64,000 nt of DNA from Gemmatimonadaceae bacterium (lineage in GTDB: Bacteria; Gemmatimonadota; Gemmatimonadetes; Gemmatimonadales; Gemmatimonadaceae): positions 1-64,000 of the forward strand of contig JAICWO010000015.1 of the NCBI GenBank assembly GCA_025934775.1, written 5' to 3'. Under the pieces are notes generated by a model, which was not told the origin of the DNA, did not search any database, and saw nothing but the letters and a program-made list of their open reading frames with translations. Position numbers and translations under genes: made by a program. Shown piece by piece: positions 1-8,725 of this stretch (the stretch's first letter is position 1; each line of letters opens with the position of its first letter).

Positions 1-239
1 GACCACCTCCGCACCGAGACCCACGCTTGGACGACACGTGCTAATCATGCTCGCACCAGAATTCAGTGGCGGTTCACGCGAAAGGACGCACGACGCAAGT
101 TCGGCTATCAAACGAAACTCTCTACTCGGTCAAAGACCTAGGCGGCGTCGGCGCGTGGCGTGTGTGAATCAACCGCGCCGCGGCTGACCGCGAGCCGCTG
201 CGTGGACGCAGGACTGGCAGTAGGATTCGGTGAACACTC
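1..239. other. Intergenic stretch at window edge
   Basis: No convincing coding region or RNA gene is visible. Short reading frames here lack start signals and family resemblance. It holds the upstream region of the acetyltransferase that starts at 240, where only a weak AGGA-like ribosome site is seen. A gene running in from the left edge cannot be excluded. Confidence 0.5.
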
Positions 240-818
240 ATGAGCTTGGTGATCGTCCGCCAATCCGCCGAGTGCCTCGCCGAGTACTCACAAATCCCAA
301 TCGGCTTCACGGTGGCCGAAGTGCTGGACGACGCCGCCATCGATGCCGCGCTTCACGGCGCCGCATTCGCCGCGATACCCACCGCGGCGCCCTACTGGAA
401 GGATTACGATAGCTATCCAGGCGCGCATCCGACGGACTGGGCCGAACGCTTCGACGTCGCAGCGTGGAAATTCTTCACCGCCTTCCTGAACGGCCAGCGC
501 GCCGGCGGCGCTGCGCTGGTACCATGCGGCTGTGCGGACCTCCGGCGCATTGGCGAGCGCGCGGACTCTGCACTACTATGGGATCTTCGGGTCGCACCAG
601 CGCTGCGGCGCCGGGGAGTTGGCGCGGCACTTCTCGAGCAGGTGATTCGCGAAGCAAGGCTTGGCGGGGCGACGCAGCTTCGCGTCGAGACACAACAGAT
701 CAACGTCCCCGCGTGCCGTTTGTACGCTGCGTGCGGGTTTCGATTGGCGCGAGTGCGACGGCACGCATATCCGGCGCTTCCCAGTGAAGTGCAGCTCGTC
801 TGGTCGAAGCGCCTCTGA
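240..818 (+). CDS. GNAT family N-acetyltransferase
   Basis: Cytosolic 192-residue protein of the GNAT fold, expected to transfer an acetyl group from acetyl-CoA to an amine. The acetyl-CoA loop (motif A) is at about residues 118-132 with RRRGVGAALL. Near 150-167 comes ETQQINVPACRLYAACGF, a pattern shared with streptothricin-acetyltransferase-like members (E/DTQ-x-IN-x-x-A-C-x-F/LY). That resemblance suggests, but does not prove, a drug or small-amine substrate. The ATG at 240 is preceded by only a weak purine stretch. It stands alone; the next genes are two small membrane proteins. Confidence 0.85.
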   Translation: MSLVIVRQSAECLAEYSQIPIGFTVAEVLDDAAIDAALHGAAFAAIPTAAPYWKDYDSYPGAHPTDWAERFDVAAWKFFTAFLNGQRAGGAALVPCGCADLRRIGERADSALLWDLRVAPALRRRGVGAALLEQVIREARLGGATQLRVETQQINVPACRLYAACGFRLARVRRHAYPALPSEVQLVWSKRL

Positions 819-858
819 CCACCGAACTTCGATGCTGGTCCTTTGAATGGAGGCAGCA

Positions 859-1026
859 GTGAGAGGCAACGCGGGAACAGCCCTCTACGTCCTCGTGATG
901 ATTGCTCTGATCGTCGCGGTCGACGTGTTGTTCTTCAAGAACCACTTCTGGCCACGCTTGATCGTGAACCTTGGGATCGTGGTCGTGTTCGTTGTGTTCT
1001 ACTTTGGAGTTCTGAAACGCCCGTGA
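859..1026 (+). CDS. Small membrane protein, 55 residues
   Basis: Small hydrophobic protein with two likely membrane segments: about residues 7-23 (ALYVLVMIALIVAVDVLFF) and about 31-48 (RLIVNLGIVVVFVVFYF). The start chosen is GTG at 859 because a strong GGAGG lies at 849-853, five bases upstream; an in-frame ATG at 847 is possible but overlaps that site. It ends KRP-TGA, and the next gene starts inside its stop (GTGA overlap), so the two are probably cotranslated. Function unknown. Confidence 0.7.
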   Translation: MRGNAGTALYVLVMIALIVAVDVLFFKNHFWPRLIVNLGIVVVFVVFYFGVLKRP

Positions 1027-1292
1027 CCAATGCCAAGTCAGGGCTCCTCTCACTCGGATTGATCTCGTTCGGCGCCACGCTGGCCGGCGATGTCCTGCAC
1101 TGGTTCCTGACCTCGGCCCGGCACCACGTCCACGCCGTCGACGTGGTGCTGATGTGCGTGGGTGGTGCGGTCGGCGTACTCGCGTTCGTCTACGGCATGC
1201 GCCTGCAGCGACCAGCCACGGCGGCGACTCGCGATGCCCGCTCCGTCTCACAACGCCGCCCGCACCCACTTCGCGAACCGGCTGATGAGTGA
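1023..1292 (+). CDS. Small membrane protein, 89 residues
   Basis: Starts at GTG 1023, overlapping the stop of the preceding small membrane protein by four bases, which supports the start and coupling. Two hydrophobic stretches (about residues 7-30 and 38-60, the latter DVVLMCVGGAVGVLAFVYGM) suggest an inner-membrane protein with a short hydrophilic tail rich in Arg, Ser and Pro. No family recognised. Its last 45 bases overlap the 3' end of the convergent phospholipase-like gene, so the tail sequence is constrained by two genes or the true product is shorter. Confidence 0.6.
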   Translation: MTNAKSGLLSLGLISFGATLAGDVLHWFLTSARHHVHAVDVVLMCVGGAVGVLAFVYGMRLQRPATAATRDARSVSQRRPHPLREPADE

Positions 1293-4286
1293 CGACTGCC
1301 GCGGCAGCAGAGCCTCCAGCTCCGCAGGCCGGTCGACCCACGTCGTGCGCGCCATCATATAGAAGAGGTCCACCAGGCCAGCCGCCGCCTGCGGCCCGGA
1401 CACGATCAACGTCGCCTCGCCATCCGATACCAGCCCGCGATCGTCCATGTTGTGCGAGCCCTCGGCGAAGTAGAAGCTCACGCGCTTGCGCTCCGCCTCC
1501 GGGATGCTCGCCTCGTAGGCGCGCATCATCTGGTCGGCCCGCCGCGTCGCGGCCGTGTCAACGGCGGGATGCGAGTTTCCTAATTGCTCCGCAAAGCTCG
1601 TGCTCTGACTCGATTGTACGCGCATCGCGTCCGCCAGCACCTCGTCCCATCCCGGCTGGCGCAGCAGCGCGGCGATCGCGCTCGCCCGCGCGACGACCTG
1701 CGTCTTGCGATGCGGCTGCGGCGCATGCGGCTTCTCGTTCGTCGCGAGCTGCGTCGCGTCCGGACGGCCGCCGCTCGCGATCTCGCGCTCCACGCGATCG
1801 AGCACCGAGAGCGTTTTGTCGTCGAACGGAATCACCGCGCGAATCCACGGATAGCGCGCGAGCCCCGCCCGCACTTCGCGCAGCCGGCCGGCCGCGTCGT
1901 CGGCCTGCGCGTGCGCCGCGAAGAGGCCGATGTGCAGCTCGCCGCCACTCTCGCGCATCGCCGGCGCCATGCTGTCGCGCAGCGCGAGCATCCGAAGCAG
2001 CACGTCGTGCGCGCGCGCCATCGCCGGAGCATCGGGGATTGGCGCGTTCGCCAGCGCGGGCGCGATGATCTCCACGCGCGCGCCTCGCGCCGCCGCTCCG
2101 GCGAGCATGCCCGCCCACGTCTCGCTGAACCAGAGTTGGTCCGGCACGATGATCACTGCGCCCGGCTGCGCGAGATTGTAGAGCATCGCCCGTGCGATCG
2201 AGGAGCGCTTGTTGCCAAACCCCACCTCGTTGTGCACTTGCAATGCGCGGCCGACGAACTCGCCCAGGTTCGCCTTCTGCTCCTGCGCGCGCTTGCTGGC
2301 GACCGCGCGCAGCGGCGCGGGGATCTCGCTCTCCGAAAAGCCGTTCTCGCGGAGCGTCTGCCGGAGCGCGGCGCGCGCCTCCAACGTCGCCGGACCTCGT
2401 ACGCGAAATCCGCGGTCCTCCCACGACGCACTCGAATAGGTCTCACCAATGCCGATGCCCATGACGAGCACAGCGCCGCGGCTTGGATCGGCCTCGTTCA
2501 CATCATAGATCACTAATTTGCGGTGGTCGCGCATGACGTTGTCTGGCGTGAACGGGATCCCCGGGATGATGCGACCACTTCGGAACGAGAAGTCGGACTG
2601 ATTCCCGACGTCCACGTGCACCTTGATCGTGTTCCGCAGCCATCGGCCCGCATCGCCCGACGCGCGCGCATCCTGCTGCAGCCGTCGCGAGCCGGCGACC
2701 GCCGCCCGCAACTCCGCTTGTCGCTCGCGCAGATGGCGCTCGCGCGTGCCGTCGTCGCCTTTGATGCGCATCGAGGCGTTGAGCGGATCCTCGAGGATCG
2801 TGAGCCAGAGACGTCCGTCCGAGGTCTCGTAGAAGTACTGATCGTGCAGGATCATGTACACCGGGAACACGCCGGTACTGTCGTAGCGGCGCACGGCGGC
2901 GGTGAGCGCCGGGAAGTACGCGTCCGCCACCATCGTGTAGCCCACGTTGTCGATCGCGCGCGTGTACCAGGCGCGCCCCATGAACTCGTGCGTCCAGAGC
3001 ACGTGGTACTGCCGAGCGGCGAGAATGGAGCGCGCGACCTCGAGCGTGAGATCCGTGCTGCGCAGGTAGGTCAGCGCGTTGCCGTCCGTGAACGGATGGC
3101 CGACTACGCGGCCAATCAGGGAGTCCACCTGGAGCTGTTCGTCGTACTGATCGAAGGTGAGCGCAAGATCCATCGGGAGCCAGATGAGGCGCGAGTCGCG
3201 TTGATGTGCGACAATGGCGCGCATCGGCGGCGTTACGGCGTCGATCCAGGCGGCGAATGACGACGCTGCGTTAGCTCGCTTGGCCATCGCGATGCCGGAG
3301 GAGTCGCTGAGCCATCGCTCGAAATCCGCCGCGGCGCCGCCCGCGAGTCGATCGAGATCGACGCGCTTCGCGCGTCCGAACACCGAGTCGACCGGGATGA
3401 TGATGCGATCGAGCACGGCGGCTCGCGCGCGTCGCGCGGCGATCGTCGCCTCCGCACTGTCGAGCCCCGCGGCGAAGAGCTGCTCGAGCGCGGTACGCGA
3501 TTCGTCCATCGCCGCGCGGTAGCCGATCGCGTGCGTCGCGCGAACGGCATCGTCCGTATAAAGATTTGAATAGGCGGCAATCGCCGTCGACGCCGAGTCG
3601 ATCTCGCGCGCGAGGCGCCGTGTAATCGGATCACTCGCGGCCTGCACCGCCGTGGCGGGCTTCGGTGGATCGGGAATCCTGACGCTCGTCGCGCGCGGAC
3701 GTGTGCGTCCGGCGAGCGGATCGAACAGCGGCGCGGTGAGCCCCACTCGCACGGTCTGTCCGCGCCCTGGAATCCAGTCGATGCGCAGCATCGAGCCGCG
3801 TCCGAGCAGCCCGCCGCGGCGGATCGCGCTCTGCCAGCTCACGATCGCGTTCACTCGGCCGTGGCGAACGTCCCAGTCGCCGCCGACACTCGTCGCCAGC
3901 AGTCGCGATGTCGCCATCGCGCGCACGCCTTCGTCGCCGATACCGCCGATCGTCCCGTACCCTTCGAGCGTGCCCCCGATGAGACCAAGCAGAGGATTGA
4001 ACGCTTCGATCGGCGGCTTGTTGAACGCGTGGAACACGCCGTAGCTGAACGTCGCGCCGGAGCGGCTGCCCTGCGTGTACGCCGTGGCTTGCGCCGAGAT
4101 CTGCTGTCGCCAGATCGGCGGCTGCCCGATCGAGAAGACCGGACGCGGTGGCGCGAGCGAAGAGCGCGCGACCGCCGTGTCCGCGACCTGCCCTTGCAGC
4201 GCGCCGGCGTTGGTTGCCGCAACTGCCACGGTGAGGACGCTCGCGGTGAAGGGGCGGATCATGGCCGGCTCGAGGGCAAGCTTCAT
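1248..4286 (-). CDS. Secreted phospholipase D-like protein
   Basis: About 1012 residues with an N-terminal signal peptide (MIRPFTASVLTVAVAATNAGA; an alternative start is ATG 4262). The PLD superfamily signature is visible twice. HKD-1 is at about residue 588 (DHRKLVIYD, exact H-x-K-x4-D). HKD-2 is at about 859 (PHRKTQVVA, with Ala where Asp is expected), followed by GSHNMDDR at about 944. The family cleaves or exchanges phosphodiester bonds, commonly in phospholipids. Residues 1-550 form a large helical N-terminal part with no recognised domain. Location should be periplasmic or extracellular. It is divergent from the helical protein at 4365. Substrate is unknown, and the degenerate second motif may affect activity. 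Confidence 0.75.
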   Translation of the reverse strand: MKLALEPAMIRPFTASVLTVAVAATNAGALQGQVADTAVARSSLAPPRPVFSIGQPPIWRQQISAQATAYTQGSRSGATFSYGVFHAFNKPPIEAFNPLLGLIGGTLEGYGTIGGIGDEGVRAMATSRLLATSVGGDWDVRHGRVNAIVSWQSAIRRGGLLGRGSMLRIDWIPGRGQTVRVGLTAPLFDPLAGRTRPRATSVRIPDPPKPATAVQAASDPITRRLAREIDSASTAIAAYSNLYTDDAVRATHAIGYRAAMDESRTALEQLFAAGLDSAEATIAARRARAAVLDRIIIPVDSVFGRAKRVDLDRLAGGAAADFERWLSDSSGIAMAKRANAASSFAAWIDAVTPPMRAIVAHQRDSRLIWLPMDLALTFDQYDEQLQVDSLIGRVVGHPFTDGNALTYLRSTDLTLEVARSILAARQYHVLWTHEFMGRAWYTRAIDNVGYTMVADAYFPALTAAVRRYDSTGVFPVYMILHDQYFYETSDGRLWLTILEDPLNASMRIKGDDGTRERHLRERQAELRAAVAGSRRLQQDARASGDAGRWLRNTIKVHVDVGNQSDFSFRSGRIIPGIPFTPDNVMRDHRKLVIYDVNEADPSRGAVLVMGIGIGETYSSASWEDRGFRVRGPATLEARAALRQTLRENGFSESEIPAPLRAVASKRAQEQKANLGEFVGRALQVHNEVGFGNKRSSIARAMLYNLAQPGAVIIVPDQLWFSETWAGMLAGAAARGARVEIIAPALANAPIPDAPAMARAHDVLLRMLALRDSMAPAMRESGGELHIGLFAAHAQADDAAGRLREVRAGLARYPWIRAVIPFDDKTLSVLDRVEREIASGGRPDATQLATNEKPHAPQPHRKTQVVARASAIAALLRQPGWDEVLADAMRVQSSQSTSFAEQLGNSHPAVDTAATRRADQMMRAYEASIPEAERKRVSFYFAEGSHNMDDRGLVSDGEATLIVSGPQAAAGLVDLFYMMARTTWVDRPAELEALLPRQSSLISRFAKWVRAAL

Positions 4287-4364
4287 GCGCCGAGCCGCTG
4301 CCGATTGGCGCGCTCGTCGTCACATTGCCTCGGCCATCGCTCGCGGCGAAGTTCTCTGGACGCT

Positions 4365-4727
4365 ATGACAACACATCGGTCGTCGGACGATGACGAGCTC
4401 GAGCGCGCACTTGCCGCGGCGGTCGCTGCCGAGGCGCAATTGCGAGCGCTCAAGGCGAGTCTGATTCCGCGCGAGCGCGCCGAAGCGCTCAATCAACTCA
4501 TGCGCGCGGAGCTCAGAGCGATGATCGCGCGAGAGACGGCGCGCTTTCAACCCGCGATGAATGCGGCCGCGACGCCCGACGAAGCGCGCGCCGTGTTGGC
4601 GCAGATCGCCGACGCGCTCGTGGCGGGAACAGAGCGCGTGAAGAATGAAATTCTCTCACAGGCACAGGCCTGGACGATTGCCGCGCTCGAGGATCGAGCC
4701 GCCGAGGAGAAGGAGCCCGATGAATAA
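4365..4727 (+). CDS. Helical hypothetical protein, 120 residues
   Basis: Ala-, Glu- and Arg-rich protein predicted to be almost all alpha helix, with heptad-like spacing of Leu/Ala. No signal peptide, membrane segment or recognised domain. The ATG at 4365 was chosen because the upstream part of the frame is antisense to the phospholipase-like gene. Its end overlaps the VOC gene by eight bases, and its last codons (GAGGAGAAGGAG) supply that gene's ribosome site, so the two are cotranscribed and probably coupled. Function unknown. Confidence 0.65.
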   Translation: MTTHRSSDDDELERALAAAVAAEAQLRALKASLIPRERAEALNQLMRAELRAMIARETARFQPAMNAAATPDEARAVLAQIADALVAGTERVKNEILSQAQAWTIAALEDRAAEEKEPDE

Positions 4728-5112
4728 TCTCTATGCGCGATGCGTGTTCTTCGTACGGGACGCCGACGAGTCGCGCGCCTTCTACACTGAACGCCTCGGC
4801 TTCTCGCTGGACTGGGACTTCCGCGAAGACGGCCGCACGGAAGTCTGCCAGGTCAGCCTGTTCGGCTTCGAGCTGATTCTCAATCGAGTCCACGACCGCA
4901 CGAGCGATCGCGCCGGACATGGTCGCGCGTTCGTTGGTCTCGACGACGGGCAGCGCGAGCCGCTGCGGGAGCATCTCTCTTCAAGGAGCATCACGGCGCG
5001 GCGCGTCGACTGGGGACGTCCGACGCTCGTGCTCGAGGATCCCGATCGCAACGAGCTGTTTTTCTGGCTGCCGGGCGATGACCTGAGCGGCTTCGAGCTC
5101 GCGTCCAGCTAA
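4720..5112 (+). CDS. VOC (glyoxalase/bleomycin resistance) family protein
   Basis: 130 residues with the vicinal-oxygen-chelate pattern: NNLYARCVFFVRDADESRAF at the start, then FYTERLGF, and a C-terminal VLEDPDRNELFFW typical of the last strand pair. Members bind a divalent metal or small ligand and include glyoxalases, dioxygenases and drug-binding proteins; the substrate cannot be deduced here. The start at 4720 has a strong GGAGAAGGAG site. It is convergent with the YkgJ-type gene, and the two stop codons overlap at 5109-5112. Confidence 0.85.
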   Translation: MNNLYARCVFFVRDADESRAFYTERLGFSLDWDFREDGRTEVCQVSLFGFELILNRVHDRTSDRAGHGRAFVGLDDGQREPLREHLSSRSITARRVDWGRPTLVLEDPDRNELFFWLPGDDLSGFELASS

Positions 5113-5501
5113 CCGCCCGACTCGAGCTCCTCGGCCGCGGGAATCGCGCGGTGCGCTTCGATCAGCTCGGGGCGCAGCTCGAACTCGCCGCAGATCATCA
5201 CGTCGTACTCGTAGCGCGCGCCGGTCTCCGGATCGGTCCACGGGAAGGCCTGGCACTGCACGGGGTAATACGCGCGATCGTGAATGGTGCAGGAGCCGTT
5301 TCCGTAGAAGACGCAGCGCTTGTTTCGAACGCGCGTACGCCACTCGCCCCATCGTGTTCGGTACACGAGCTCGGCACCGTGCGTCTGCACGATCTGCTCG
5401 GCCTCTTCGTCGGTGAGAGTCGTTCCGTACGCGCAGCACGACGCGTCGTGCGGACACGGATAGCAGGGCAGCGTCGGCAAGGGCGCTCGAGGTGGGCGCA
5501 T
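5109..5501 (-). CDS. YkgJ family cysteine cluster protein
   Basis: 130-residue cytosolic protein with the zinc- or iron-binding Cys cluster of the YkgJ/CxxCxxCC family. Cys13, Cys16, Cys22 and Cys23 lie in LPCYPCPHDASCCAYG, and further cysteines in KRCVFYGNGSCTIHDR, VQCQAF and MICGEF. The ATG at 5501 was taken as start because the longer frame runs antisense through the DinB gene. The molecular role of the family is not established. Confidence 0.85.
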   Translation of the reverse strand: MRPPRAPLPTLPCYPCPHDASCCAYGTTLTDEEAEQIVQTHGAELVYRTRWGEWRTRVRNKRCVFYGNGSCTIHDRAYYPVQCQAFPWTDPETGARYEYDVMICGEFELRPELIEAHRAIPAAEELESGG

Positions 5502-5579
5502 ATGGTCGGTGAAAATACGTGTAAATGCACCGCGCGGAAGACCGCATCGCCGTTGCCCGGGCGTGGTAGCTTTTCCCAC

Positions 5580-6089
5580 ATGGCAAATACCGAATGGTGG
5601 CAGCGCGGCCCGGTCGACGGCGTGCCCGCTCTCTTGCAGCCCGTTGCGCATATCCTCTTACAAGTTCGCGAAAGCGTCGACGAGCTCGCGGCCGGGCTGA
5701 CCGAGGCGCAGTGGAATGCGCGGCCGGGCGGCGCCGCATCGGCGGCGTTCCACATCCGGCACATTCCGGGCGTGATCGACCGGCTCTTCACCTATGCGCG
5801 CGGCGAGAGCCTGAGCGAAGCGCAGTTCTCCGCCCTGCGCGCCGAGGGCGAGCCGCTGCGCCTCGACGAGGTGCCTCAGGCGCTCGAGACGCTGCACAGC
5901 CGCGTCGACGCCGCCGTGAACGAGCTCCGCTCGATCGACGTCTCGACGCTCGGCGATTTCCGGCCGGTCGGCCGAGCGAAGCTCCCGTCGACGGTGATCG
6001 GCTGCCTCGTGCACGGCGCCGAGCATTCGATGCGTCACGTCGGACAGCTCGTGGTCACCGCGCGCGTCGTGAAAGCCGGGATCGTGTGA
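5580..6089 (+). CDS. DinB family protein
   Basis: 169-residue four-helix-bundle protein of the DinB/YfiT superfamily. The candidate metal ligands are visible as a histidine near residue 58-61 (FHIRHIPG) and the pair in HGAEHSMRHVGQL (145-153). Members bind a divalent metal and often act as thiol-dependent S-transferases; the substrate is unknown. ATG 5580 is the first start after the divergent YkgJ-type gene. DUF488 follows 16 bases later on the same strand. Confidence 0.85.
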   Translation: MANTEWWQRGPVDGVPALLQPVAHILLQVRESVDELAAGLTEAQWNARPGGAASAAFHIRHIPGVIDRLFTYARGESLSEAQFSALRAEGEPLRLDEVPQALETLHSRVDAAVNELRSIDVSTLGDFRPVGRAKLPSTVIGCLVHGAEHSMRHVGQLVVTARVVKAGIV

Positions 6090-6105
6090 ACGCGCGGGCG
6101 GCCGC

Positions 6106-6627
6106 GTGGCGCTGACCGTCTGGACGATCGGACATTCGACGCGTTCGATCGAGGAGTTCGTCGCGATCGTCGAGCAGTATGACATCGAGCTGGTCGCCGA
6201 TGTACGCCGCTTTCCCGGATCGCGCCGTCTGCCTCAGTTCATGTCCGCCACGCTCGCCGACTCGCTCGCCGGGCACGGAGTGGGTTACGTCTGGATCCCG
6301 GCGCTCGGCGGACGACGCCGGCCCAACTCCGATTCGCCCAACGTCGGTTGGCGACATCCCGCGTTCCGCGCCTACGCGGACCACGTCGCGACCGATGAAT
6401 TCGCCGACGGATTGTTCGAGCTGCTCATGTTCGCCGAGGGGCTGCGGACCGCGATCATGTGCTCGGAGGTGCTCTGGTGGCGCTGCCATCGCCGTCTCAT
6501 CGCCGACGTGCTCACGTCGCTCGGCGCGGATGTCGTCCACATTCGCGACGCGCGCCACTCCGAGCTGCATCGGCTCTCGCCGGCCGAAATGCTGCCGTTC
6601 ACTCGCGCCCGGCGCCGCGCGCGTTAG
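6106..6627 (+). CDS. DUF488 family protein
   Basis: 173 residues beginning at GTG 6106. The family pattern is clear: WTIGHSTRSIEEFVAIVEQY at the N-terminus, LVADVRRFPGSRRLPQF, and later MCSEVLWWRCHRRLIADVL, where conserved Cys and His lie close together. DUF488 proteins are small cytosolic proteins of uncertain role. It sits in a compact run DinB, DUF488, DUF2007, RuvC-like with gaps of 6-16 bases, so cotranscription is likely. Confidence 0.85.
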   Translation: MALTVWTIGHSTRSIEEFVAIVEQYDIELVADVRRFPGSRRLPQFMSATLADSLAGHGVGYVWIPALGGRRRPNSDSPNVGWRHPAFRAYADHVATDEFADGLFELLMFAEGLRTAIMCSEVLWWRCHRRLIADVLTSLGADVVHIRDARHSELHRLSPAEMLPFTRARRRAR

Positions 6628-6636
6628 GTTAGGCAA

Positions 6637-6888
6637 ATGACGTCACACCTCGTCAAACTCGTGAACCTCGGCTCCGCGTTCGAGGCCGACATGCTCGTGG
6701 AGCAGCTCCACGCCGCCGGGATCGATGCCGTCGCGCAAGGGAACGACATCGTCGGGATCTTCGGTCCGGGCTTTCAAGGGGTCACCGCGCGTGGAGTGGA
6801 CGTGCTCGTGCCTGACTACGAGCTCGATCGGGCCCACGAGATTCTCGCCGCCTTTCAGGAGCCGCTCGACGACGAGGAATCGCACTGA
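6637..6888 (+). CDS. DUF2007 domain protein (putative signal-transducing)
   Basis: 83-residue protein matching the DUF2007 pattern: LVKLVNLGSAFEADMLVEQL, then an AGIDAVAQGN segment and a C-terminal VLVPDYELDRAHEIL. This ferredoxin-like small domain is annotated as putatively signal-transducing and resembles PII-like folds; no partner is known. Nine bases separate it from DUF488 and six from the RuvC-like gene. Confidence 0.8.
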   Translation: MTSHLVKLVNLGSAFEADMLVEQLHAAGIDAVAQGNDIVGIFGPGFQGVTARGVDVLVPDYELDRAHEILAAFQEPLDDEESH

Positions 6889-6894
6889 GCGGCG

Positions 6895-7362
6895 ATGGCA
6901 TCGCTCCTCGCCGTCGACGTCGGCGTACGCACCGGTCTCGCGTGCTTCGGTGATGATGGGCAGCTCCGCTGGTACCGCTCGCGCAATTTCGGGAATGCCG
7001 CACGTCTGCGCCGCGCGCTGCCGGCGCTGCTGGCCGATCCGCGCGACTTGACGCGCGTGGTGCTCGAGGGCGGCGGCATTCTCGCCGACGCGTGGGAGAG
7101 TGCGGCGGAGCGCAGTGCGTTGGACGTCGTGCGCGTCACGGCCGAGACGTGGCGGCCAGTGTTCATGCTCTCGCGCGAGCAGCGTAGCGGTGTACAGGCC
7201 AAGGAGGTCGCCGGCCGCATCGCGCGACGCGTGATCGCATGGAGCGGCGCGAAGCGGCCGACCTCACTCCGGCACGACGCCGCGGAGGCAATCCTCATCG
7301 GGTTGTGGGGTGTGCTCCAGGCGGGATGGCTTCGCTCGCTTCCGCCGGAGCTCGTTCGCTGA
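6895..7362 (+). CDS. RuvC/RNase H-fold hypothetical protein
   Basis: 155 residues with the acidic-residue pattern of RNase H-like nucleases: Asp8 in LLAVDVGVRTGLA (strand 1), Glu58 in RVVLEGGG, and His127-Asp128 in RHDAAEAILIGLW near the C-terminus. This is the topology of RuvC-type resolvases and YqgF-like proteins, but no specific family name fits. Inferred role is structure-specific nucleic-acid cleavage or a non-catalytic relative. It is cotranscribed with DUF2007. Confidence 0.6.
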   Translation: MASLLAVDVGVRTGLACFGDDGQLRWYRSRNFGNAARLRRALPALLADPRDLTRVVLEGGGILADAWESAAERSALDVVRVTAETWRPVFMLSREQRSGVQAKEVAGRIARRVIAWSGAKRPTSLRHDAAEAILIGLWGVLQAGWLRSLPPELVR

Positions 7363-7390
7363 CCACAAGGCGCGCCGTATATTGCGGCTC

Positions 7391-8725
7391 ATGACTCCGC
7401 TCACCACGCGCGCACGTGCCGCGCTCCTCGTCGCGGCGAGTGTCGCTCTCGCACCAACGCTTGCCGCAGCGCAATCGACGCAGTCGTCACTCGACGCGAC
7501 CGAGCGCGCGATCGCGTCGTCGGTCGACTCGCATAACGCCGATGCGCTCGCATTGCTCGAGCGCCTCGTGAACATCAATAGCGGAACGCTCAATCTCGCC
7601 GGCGTGCGGCAGGTGACGGACGTGCTGCGTCCGCGGCTCGACTCGCTCGGATTCACCACCCGCTGGGTCGACGGCGCGGCGTTCCACCGCGCGGGACATC
7701 TCGTCGCCGAGCACCGCGGGCCGGGCCCCAAGCTGCTCCTCATCGGCCATCTCGATACGGTCTTCGAGCCGAGCAGCCCGTTTCAGCGCTTCGAGCGCCT
7801 GAACGACTCGACGGCGCGCGGCCCCGGCGTGATCGACATGAAGGGCGGCGACGTGATCATTCTCGCCGCGCTGCGCGCGCTGAAGGACGCCGGCGCGCTC
7901 GATCGTATGAACGTGACGATCGTCTACGACGGTGATGAAGAGGAGCCCGGCGCGCCCCTCTCCGCCGCGCGCAAAGCGCTCGTCGATGCGGCACGTGGCG
8001 CACACGTCGCGCTCGGATTCGAGGATGGTGCCGGCGATCCGAAGACGGCGATCATCTCGCGCCGCGGCGCCGCGTCGTGGACGCTCACCACCACGGGCGT
8101 GCCGGCGCACTCATCACAGATCTTTCAGCCCGAGGTCGGCGCCGGTGCCGTATACGAGGCCGCGCGCATCCTGAACGAGTTCTACACGCAGCTCTCGCGG
8201 GAACAGTACCTCACGTTCAATCCAGGCTTGGCCGCGGGCGGCACGCTCGTCGCCGTCGACACCACCGGCACACAGGGCACTGCGGCTGGCAAGCGCAACG
8301 TCGTCGCCGAGCACATGACGGTGACGGGCGATCTGCGCGCGCTCTCGCCGCAGCAGTACGCGGGCGCCAAGCGCACGATGGAAGGAATCGTCGCGAAACA
8401 CCTTCCCCGCACCTCGGCGAGCATCGCGTTCGATGACGGCTATCCGCCGATGGCTCCGACCGCCGGCAACCGCAAGCTCCTGTCGATGTACGACAAGGCC
8501 GCGCGCGATCTGGGTACGGGCGCCGTCGTCGCCGTCGATCCATCACGCGCCGGTGCTGCCGACGTGGCGTTCGTCGCGCCGTTCGTCCCGATGATCATCG
8601 ACGGCATCGGCCTCTCGGGGCACGACGATCACTCGGAGAAGGAGACCGCGGATCTCCGGATGCTGCCGGTGCAGACCAAGCGCGCCGCCGTACTGCTCTA
8701 TCGCCTCACGCGCACGCTGCAGTAG
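7391..8725 (+). CDS. Secreted M20 family metallopeptidase
   Basis: 444 residues with a Sec signal peptide (residues 1-28, ending LAAAQ). The M20 zinc site is complete: LIGHLDTVF (His120, Asp122), GVIDMKGG (Asp149, bridging), DGDEEEP (catalytic Glu183 and ligand Glu184) and a C-terminal GHDDHSEKE histidine. The arrangement is closest to glutamate-carboxypeptidase/CPG2-type members, which remove C-terminal residues from peptides or folate-like compounds. Expected in the periplasm. ATG 7391 was chosen because it gives the signal peptide. Confidence 0.88.
   Translation: MTPLTTRARAALLVAASVALAPTLAAAQSTQSSLDATERAIASSVDSHNADALALLERLVNINSGTLNLAGVRQVTDVLRPRLDSLGFTTRWVDGAAFHRAGHLVAEHRGPGPKLLLIGHLDTVFEPSSPFQRFERLNDSTARGPGVIDMKGGDVIILAALRALKDAGALDRMNVTIVYDGDEEEPGAPLSAARKALVDAARGAHVALGFEDGAGDPKTAIISRRGAASWTLTTTGVPAHSSQIFQPEVGAGAVYEAARILNEFYTQLSREQYLTFNPGLAAGGTLVAVDTTGTQGTAAGKRNVVAEHMTVTGDLRALSPQQYAGAKRTMEGIVAKHLPRTSASIAFDDGYPPMAPTAGNRKLLSMYDKAARDLGTGAVVAVDPSRAGAADVAFVAPFVPMIIDGIGLSGHDDHSEKETADLRMLPVQTKRAAVLLYRLTRTLQ

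Noticed and set aside
4287-4364. Promoter prediction between the PLD-like and helical genes
   Set aside because: A 78-base gap must hold promoters, but no hexamer pair was convincing.
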